DNA of 45,908 bases from Chloroflexota bacterium (GTDB taxonomy: Bacteria; Chloroflexota; Limnocylindria; Limnocylindrales; CSP1-4): assembly GCA_017881915.1 (NCBI GenBank), contig JADGQK010000015.1:1-45908 (forward strand), read 5' to 3'. The notes below the pieces were generated by a model that worked only from the letters and a program-made list of their open reading frames with translations, was not told the origin of the DNA and searched no databases. Below, piece after piece: positions 41,472 through 45,908 of the stretch. Numbering within the stretch: position 1 is the stretch's first letter; every line of letters begins with the position of its first letter. Both the position numbers and the translations under genes were made by a program.

Positions 41472-44057
41472 ATGCCGCCTGTCAAAGCCGCTGTACGGGG
41501 CCCGGCCGTGGCCGTCGCCACCGGGGGTGTTTCTGAGCCTGTCGCGCCCAGCGGGCTGACCAACGCCGAGGCCGCGGACCGGCTCCGCGCAGACGGCCCG
41601 AACGCGATCGGTGGGAGCGGGCGGCGGACCCGCCTCGCGATCCTGGTATCCCAGGTCTCGAGCCCGCTCGTCCTGATCCTTGTCGGCGCGAGCCTGGTCA
41701 GTCTCGTCGTCGGCGATGAGATCAATGCCTCGATCATCCTCGCCATCGTCGTCATGAGTGCGGCCCTGGGCTTCGTCCAGGAAGCGCGTTCAGAAGCGGC
41801 GGTCGCCGCGCTCCAGGCGCGCCTCACGCTCCGGGCGACCGTCGTCCGGGACGGAGAGCCGCGAGAGATCCCAATCCACGACGTCGTCCGCGGCGACCTC
41901 GCGGTCCTGGGTGCTGGGGATATCGTGCCGGCCGATGGCCGCGTGATCGAGGCCAACCATCTTTACGTCGATGAAGCCTCGCTCACGGGCGAGTCGGCGC
42001 CGGCGATCAAGACACCGCGGGACGGGGAACTCGATCCCACGCGCGACGACGATCGCGACGGCCTTCTCTTCTTCGGCACGAGCGTCGTGAGCGGCACCGG
42101 CCGCACACTGATCACGGCCACCGGGGCGAGGACGAGCTATGGCGAGATCGCCCGGCGGCTGGCCGAGCGTGCCCCGGAGAACGACTTCCAACGTGGCGTG
42201 CGGACCTTTGGGTTTCTGATCTTCCGCGTCACCGCGATCCTGGTCATCGCGGTCCTCGCCATCAACGTCGGGCTGCACCGCCCGATCCTCGAATCGTTCC
42301 TCTTCGCGATCGCCCTCGCCGTGGGTCTCACGCCTGAGCTGCTGCCCGCCATCGTCACGCTCAACCTCACCCAGGGTGCCCACGCCCTGGCCGCACACGG
42401 CGTGCTCGTCAAGCGCCTTCCCGCGATCCAGAACCTGGGCAGCGTCACGGTGCTCGCCACCGACAAGACCGGGACCTTGACCGAAGGACGCCTGGCGTTC
42501 GTCCGGGCGGTTGGGATCGACGGCGAGGATGCGGACGAGGCGGCCCGGACGCTCGAGTTCGCCTATCTCAACAGCCACTTCCAGACGGGCTTTACCAACC
42601 CCCTCGACGCAGCCCTCCTGTCGGGTACCCCTAAGCCGGCCGACCTTGCGACGTATCACAAGCTCGCCGAACTCCCCTATGACTTCTCGCGGCGGCTCCT
42701 GAGCGTGGTCGTGCAGCGCAAGGGCGAACAGCCGCTCCTCGTCACGAAAGGCGCGCCCGAGGCCGTCATCCTGCGCGCCAGCCACGTCCGCGAAGACCAT
42801 TCGGTGCGGCCGATCAAGGCCAGCGAGCATAAGCGCCTCGCGAAGCTCGTCGACACCGCCTCAGCCGATGGGTTCCGACTGGTGGCGGTGGGGTCGCGGG
42901 TCCTCGCCACCAAGGAGCTCCGCGCCTCGACTGCGGGGGGTGCAGCGGCCAGCCTCGAGGACGCCGCACGGCTCGAGCACAACCTCGTCTTTGAGGGCGT
43001 GATCTTCTTCAGCGATCCGCCCAAGGAGGGCGTCGGCGATACGATCGCCGAGCTGGCCCGCCAGGGCGTGGCACTCAAGATCGTGACCGGCGACAACGAG
43101 CTCGTGGCTCGTCACGTCGCGGCCCAGGTCGGCCTGGCCGTCGAGGGCGTGCTCATCGGCGAGGAGATGCGCTCGATGACGCAGCCAGCACTCGTGGCCC
43201 GGGCGAAGCGGACGACGATCTTCGCCCGCGTCGATCCGGATCAGAAGCTCCAGGTAATCGGTGCGCTTCGCCGCTCCGGCGCCGTCGTGGGCTACCTCGG
43301 CGACGGCATCAACGACGCGCCGGCATTGCACATGGCCGATGTCGGCATCAGCGTCGACAACGCGACCGACGTGGCCCGCTCGGCGGCCGACATCATTCTC
43401 CTCGAGTCGAGCTTGGAGGCGATCAGCTGGGGCGTGATCGAGGGCCGACGCACCTTCGCCAACACGCTCAAGTACATCCGGATGGGCACGAGCTCAAACT
43501 TCGGCAACATGCTCAGCATGACCGGAGCGGCGCTCCTGCTGCCGTTCCTGCCGATGACGCCTGGCCAGATCCTCCTCAACAACCTGATCTACGACGCCTC
43601 GCAAACCGCCATCCCAACTGACACCGTCGATCCCGATGTGAAAGCCGTCCCGGCGCGCTGGGACGTCCATGCAATCCAGCGGTTCATGCTCATCTTCGGG
43701 CCGATCTCGTCGGTCTTCGACTACGTCACGTTCGGGCTGCTGCTCCTCGCCCTGGGGGTCAACGAGCGGGCTTTCCACACCGGCTGGTTCATCGAGTCGC
43801 TCTTTACCCAGGTCCTCGTCGTGCTCGTGATCCGGACCCGCCGCAGCCCCTTCTGGCTCAGCCGCCCGAGCCCGCAACTTCTCGCCGCCATCGTCGCCGC
43901 CCTCGCTGCCGCCGTGATCATCCCGCTGAGTCCGCTCGGCGAAGTGCTCGGATTCACCGCTCTGCCGATCGTATTCTGGCCGCTCCTCGTCCTCATCGTG
44001 GGCGCGTATCTGGCCCTCGTTGAGCTGGCCAAGCGGCGATTCGAACCACACAACTGA
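41472..44057 (+). CDS. mgtA: P-type ATPase, magnesium-importing (MgtA/P3B) type
   Basis: This cation-pumping ATPase of the cytoplasmic membrane has 861 residues. The actuator-domain motif is SLTGESAP, the phosphorylated Asp331 lies in DKTGTLT, nucleotide and hinge motifs are KGAPE and GDGINDAPAL, and ten membrane segments are expected. The ligand helix GLTPELLPAIV, the phrase LFFGTSVVSGTGRT and LNNLIYDASQTAIPTDTVD are typical of MgtA/MgtB rather than Ca2+ or heavy-metal pumps. No Shine-Dalgarno precedes the ATG at 41472. TGTACGCT ends 8 nt before it, so a leaderless message is possible. No MgtC or regulatory leader is present nearby. Confidence 0.92.
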   Translation: MPPVKAAVRGPAVAVATGGVSEPVAPSGLTNAEAADRLRADGPNAIGGSGRRTRLAILVSQVSSPLVLILVGASLVSLVVGDEINASIILAIVVMSAALGFVQEARSEAAVAALQARLTLRATVVRDGEPREIPIHDVVRGDLAVLGAGDIVPADGRVIEANHLYVDEASLTGESAPAIKTPRDGELDPTRDDDRDGLLFFGTSVVSGTGRTLITATGARTSYGEIARRLAERAPENDFQRGVRTFGFLIFRVTAILVIAVLAINVGLHRPILESFLFAIALAVGLTPELLPAIVTLNLTQGAHALAAHGVLVKRLPAIQNLGSVTVLATDKTGTLTEGRLAFVRAVGIDGEDADEAARTLEFAYLNSHFQTGFTNPLDAALLSGTPKPADLATYHKLAELPYDFSRRLLSVVVQRKGEQPLLVTKGAPEAVILRASHVREDHSVRPIKASEHKRLAKLVDTASADGFRLVAVGSRVLATKELRASTAGGAAASLEDAARLEHNLVFEGVIFFSDPPKEGVGDTIAELARQGVALKIVTGDNELVARHVAAQVGLAVEGVLIGEEMRSMTQPALVARAKRTTIFARVDPDQKLQVIGALRRSGAVVGYLGDGINDAPALHMADVGISVDNATDVARSAADIILLESSLEAISWGVIEGRRTFANTLKYIRMGTSSNFGNMLSMTGAALLLPFLPMTPGQILLNNLIYDASQTAIPTDTVDPDVKAVPARWDVHAIQRFMLIFGPISSVFDYVTFGLLLLALGVNERAFHTGWFIESLFTQVLVVLVIRTRRSPFWLSRPSPQLLAAIVAALAAAVIIPLSPLGEVLGFTALPIVFWPLLVLIVGAYLALVELAKRRFEPHN

Positions 44058-44077
44058 TCGGCCGCTTTGCTCCTGGC

Positions 44078-44118
44078 CGTGCCCCGGAAACGCCGGCGAA
44101 CACCGGCACGTGGGCACG
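44078..44118. other. Nested hairpin after mgtA
   Basis: CGTGCCC (44078-44084) pairs with GGGCACG (44112-44118), enclosing GCCGG/CCGGC (44092-44096 and 44103-44107). It lies 20-60 nt past the mgtA stop and just past the 3' end of the minus-strand gene at 44144. It is a candidate bidirectional terminator or RNA stabiliser without a U-run. Confidence 0.45.
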
Positions 44119-44143
44119 ACCAGGAGAGTTACTCGCGCTTCGG

Positions 44144-44431
44144 TCAGGCCTGGGTCTGGTTGCCGTCCCGGCCACGGCCGAGCTCACCGCGGACCGCGGC
44201 CGCGCCGTTGACGGCGGACCAGGCGTTGACGGCATCGTTGAGTGCCACTGATCCGGGACGGACGGCCAGCCGGTCGTTGGCGCCGCGGATCCCTGCGCCG
44301 AGCTCAGCGAGCTGTCCGCGATAGGCGGGCTTGTCCCCGTTCGACCGGTTGGACGAGGGATAGACGTCGAAGTAGCCGTCGCTGCACACGACGATGTTCG
44401 CTTCAGGGGGAGAGAAGGGCGTTCGAGCCAT
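44144..44431 (-). CDS. Hypothetical protein, 95 aa
   Basis: I recognise no family. The product reads MARTPFSPPEANIVVCSDGYFDVYPSSNRS and continues with an Asn/Ala/Gly-rich helical part. Third codon positions are strongly G/C, as in the confirmed genes, and the Arg content is low for most of its length, unlike the antisense shadows around it. The ATG at 44431 has no clear ribosome-binding site, so this may be a fragment or a leaderless gene. It converges on mgtA and is divergent from the histidine kinase. Most of the 550 nt between those genes is this frame; 44432-44610 holds only the kinase promoter region. Confidence 0.4.
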   Translation of the reverse strand: MARTPFSPPEANIVVCSDGYFDVYPSSNRSNGDKPAYRGQLAELGAGIRGANDRLAVRPGSVALNDAVNAWSAVNGAAAVRGELGRGRDGNQTQA

Positions 44432-44610
44432 CAGCAGGATTCCGATCCATCGCGCGCTTCGGACCGCCGAAAATGCGAGCCCGGCGCCTGCGACCTGACA
44501 GCCACCATCGGGCCGCCGCCCGTTTCTGTCAAACGGGCCGCCCAGGACTGGCGCAAGGATCCGCCGCGACTCCTCCCACGCCCGGCTCCGGACGGTCTTA
44601 CTATCCTCGG

Positions 44611-45777
44611 GTGGTACTCGATTCGGACGTGGCCTCGGACCGCGGCACAGGCCGGATTCACGCCGCCCTCGACGCCGCCGTCCGAAGCATCGCCGGCCTC
44701 GTCTCAGCCGACGAAGCGCTCCAGATCATCGTCGACCAGGTCCGCCCACTTGTGGGCGCCCAGTACGCGGCGCTCGGGATCATCGACGCCGAGGGACATA
44801 TCGAACGCTTCATCACCAGCGGAATGGATGCGGCCACGCGCCGCCGGCTCGGGCCCCTGCCGGAGGGCCACGGCCTCCTTGGGTTGATCATTCGTGAGAA
44901 CCGCTCGTTCCGGATCCCCGACATCAACACGGACGGGCGCCGGCACGGCTTCCCAGCCAACCATCCAGCGATGACCAGCTTCCTGGGCGTGCCGATCACC
45001 GTCAAGGGCAACTCACTCGGCCGGCTCTACCTGACCAACAAGATCGGTGCCGATGAGTTCAGCGAAGAGGACCAGTCGCTCGTCGAGACATTCGCCCTCC
45101 ACGCCGGAATCGCCATCGAGAACGCGCGGCTGCATGAGCAGCTCCAACGACTGGCAGTCGTCGACGAGCGGGAGCGGATCTCGAAGGACCTACACGATGG
45201 GATCATCCAGAACATGTATGCCGTCGGTCTCTCGCTCGAGGACGTACCCGAGCTCATGGACGACGATCGCGCCGATGCCTCGGCCCGCGTAGAGCGAGCG
45301 ATCGAGTCGATCCATCTGGCCATCCAGGACATTCGCAACTTCATCTTCGGCCTGCGGCCCGAGCTCCTGGAGGGGGCGTCGCTGATTGGCGGGATCGCAG
45401 CTCTGGTCGAGGAATACCGGCACAACACCATGGTCGACATCGAGCTGCGCGTACCCGAGTCCGTCGCCGAGCCACCAGCCGACGTGACCGGCCAGATCCT
45501 CGCGATCGTCAGCGAGTCGCTCAGCAACGTCGTCCGCCATTCACGAGCCAGCCGCGCTGTCGTTGGGCTGACCGCCGCCAACGAGGGGCATGGCTACGAG
45601 CTGCGGATCGAGGACAACGGGGTCGGCTTTGATCCGGCTGGGGTCGGCAGGCTCGGGCACCAGGGCCTCGCCAACACACGCGCGCGCGCTGCCCAGATCG
45701 GCGGCACCGTGACGATCGACAGCCAGCCCGGAGCCGGCAGCCGCGTCGTCGTCCTCGTCCCGGAACAAGCCAGCTAA
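44611..45777 (+). CDS. GAF-domain histidine kinase (NarX/DesK-type, HisKA_3)
   Basis: This soluble sensor kinase has 388 residues. An N-terminal GAF domain (about 25-170; VRPLVGAQYAALGIID, HPAMTSFLGVPITVKGNSLGRLYLTNK) is followed by the HisKA_3 dimerisation helix with phospho-acceptor His195 in ERERISKDLHDGIIQNMYAVG and an HATPase domain (LRIEDNGVGFDPA, HQGLANTRARAAQIGG). Related GAF kinases such as DevS/DosT bind haem or sense redox, but the ligand here is unknown. No membrane segment is seen. The frame is open well upstream; the GTG at 44611 is preferred because coding character begins there. TACTAT ends 6 nt before it, a leaderless layout. Its response regulator follows after 11 nt. Confidence 0.9.
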   Translation: MVLDSDVASDRGTGRIHAALDAAVRSIAGLVSADEALQIIVDQVRPLVGAQYAALGIIDAEGHIERFITSGMDAATRRRLGPLPEGHGLLGLIIRENRSFRIPDINTDGRRHGFPANHPAMTSFLGVPITVKGNSLGRLYLTNKIGADEFSEEDQSLVETFALHAGIAIENARLHEQLQRLAVVDERERISKDLHDGIIQNMYAVGLSLEDVPELMDDDRADASARVERAIESIHLAIQDIRNFIFGLRPELLEGASLIGGIAALVEEYRHNTMVDIELRVPESVAEPPADVTGQILAIVSESLSNVVRHSRASRAVVGLTAANEGHGYELRIEDNGVGFDPAGVGRLGHQGLANTRARAAQIGGTVTIDSQPGAGSRVVVLVPEQAS

Positions 45778-45788
45778 GAGGAGCCAGC

Positions 45789-45908
45789 GTGCCCGACACG
45801 GAGTCCCCCGCGAGCCGCCCCCTGAGCCTGCTGATCGTGGACGACCACGAGGTCGTCCGGCAGGGCCTCGTGGCCCTCCTCGGACGGCGGCCCGAGTTCC
45901 ACGTCGTG
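45789..45908 (+). CDS. NarL/FixJ-type response regulator, cut by window end
   Basis: Forty codons are visible to the last base. After a short Pro/Ser lead, LSLLIVDDHEVVRQGLVALLGR is the first strand and helix of a receiver domain, with acidic-pocket residues Asp18 and Asp19. The phospho-acceptor Asp and the expected LuxR-type helix-turn-helix lie beyond the window. The GTG at 45789 follows AGAGGAG with good spacing and lies 11 nt after the histidine kinase stop, so the pair forms a two-component system. Confidence 0.9.
   Translation, partial: MPDTESPASRPLSLLIVDDHEVVRQGLVALLGRRPEFHVV

Noticed and set aside
44242-44610. Long N-terminal extension of the histidine kinase
   Set aside because: The upstream residues are Arg-rich with no domain match, and they overlap a coding-like frame on the other strand. 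The GAF domain begins soon after GTG 44611.
1-45908. tRNA, rRNA, CRISPR arrays, prophage or replication origin
   Set aside because: No cloverleaf-like sequence, regularly spaced repeats, phage genes or origin features were seen on reading both strands. Weak RNA genes cannot be excluded without a covariance search.

Overview
The window is high-GC bacterial DNA (roughly two-thirds G+C by eye) with tightly packed genes, frequent 1-8 nt gene overlaps and many GTG or TTG starts. The gene content suggests a free-living heterotroph of the Chloroflexota (Ca. Limnocylindria-like) or, less likely, an actinobacterium. It includes a secreted subtilisin, a phosphoketolase-acetate kinase pair, CUT1 sugar ABC systems with Ala/Pro/Ser-rich lipoprotein linkers and no own ATPase, pyruvate:ferredoxin oxidoreductase, a copper nitrite reductase with an extra cupredoxin, and a zinc ribbon-cyclase-ATPase-TPR protein. 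The taxonomic guess is inference. I saw no tRNA, rRNA, CRISPR array, transposase or integrase.

Layout. 1-3114 (-): secreted S8 protease, cut by the window edge. 3401-6948 (+): xfp-ackA, which makes acetyl phosphate and then acetate/ATP from xylulose-5-P or fructose-6-P. 6953-9614: small hypothetical protein, ABM-domain protein with an iron-type alcohol dehydrogenase, and YceI behind a near-consensus promoter with a palindromic operator. 9690-18347: arabinoside-degrading locus (GH51 arabinofuranosidase, GH3 glycosidase, two permeases, binding lipoprotein; all -) with a divergent LacI regulator and matching palindromes in both promoters. 18444-28758: two divergent five-gene operons. The minus arm encodes a class I aldolase, FGGY kinase, FucI/AraA-type isomerase, archaeal-type triosephosphate isomerase homologue and YjbQ. 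The plus arm encodes a binding lipoprotein, two permeases, a DeoR regulator and an aldose-epimerase-like protein. 28730-32722: a large cyclase/ATPase gene bracketed by a 57-bp imperfect direct repeat, beside fragments of yceI and yjbQ. 32913-37585 (+): PFOR plus a dihydroorotate-dehydrogenase-like protein. 37627-41443: cupin, NirK, and a divergent Rrf2 regulator with a polytopic membrane protein. 41472-44057: MgtA-type P-type ATPase. 44144-45908: a hypothetical gene and a two-component pair (GAF histidine kinase, NarL-type regulator cut by the window end).

How it fits together. The first sugar locus should import and trim arabinose- or xylose-containing oligosaccharides, and the resulting pentose phosphates can feed phosphoketolase. 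The second looks like a self-contained import-isomerise-phosphorylate-cleave pathway for an unidentified sugar. Its TIM-like enzyme has lost several TIM signature residues, and YjbQ, a protein without a settled physiological role, is part of the operon. This is the best candidate here for an undescribed system. The region also carries scars: an ECF sigma remnant at 18350-18439, yceI and yjbQ remnants at 28779-28935, and the 57-bp repeats. These suggest that the sugar cluster and the cyclase gene arrived or moved by recombination.
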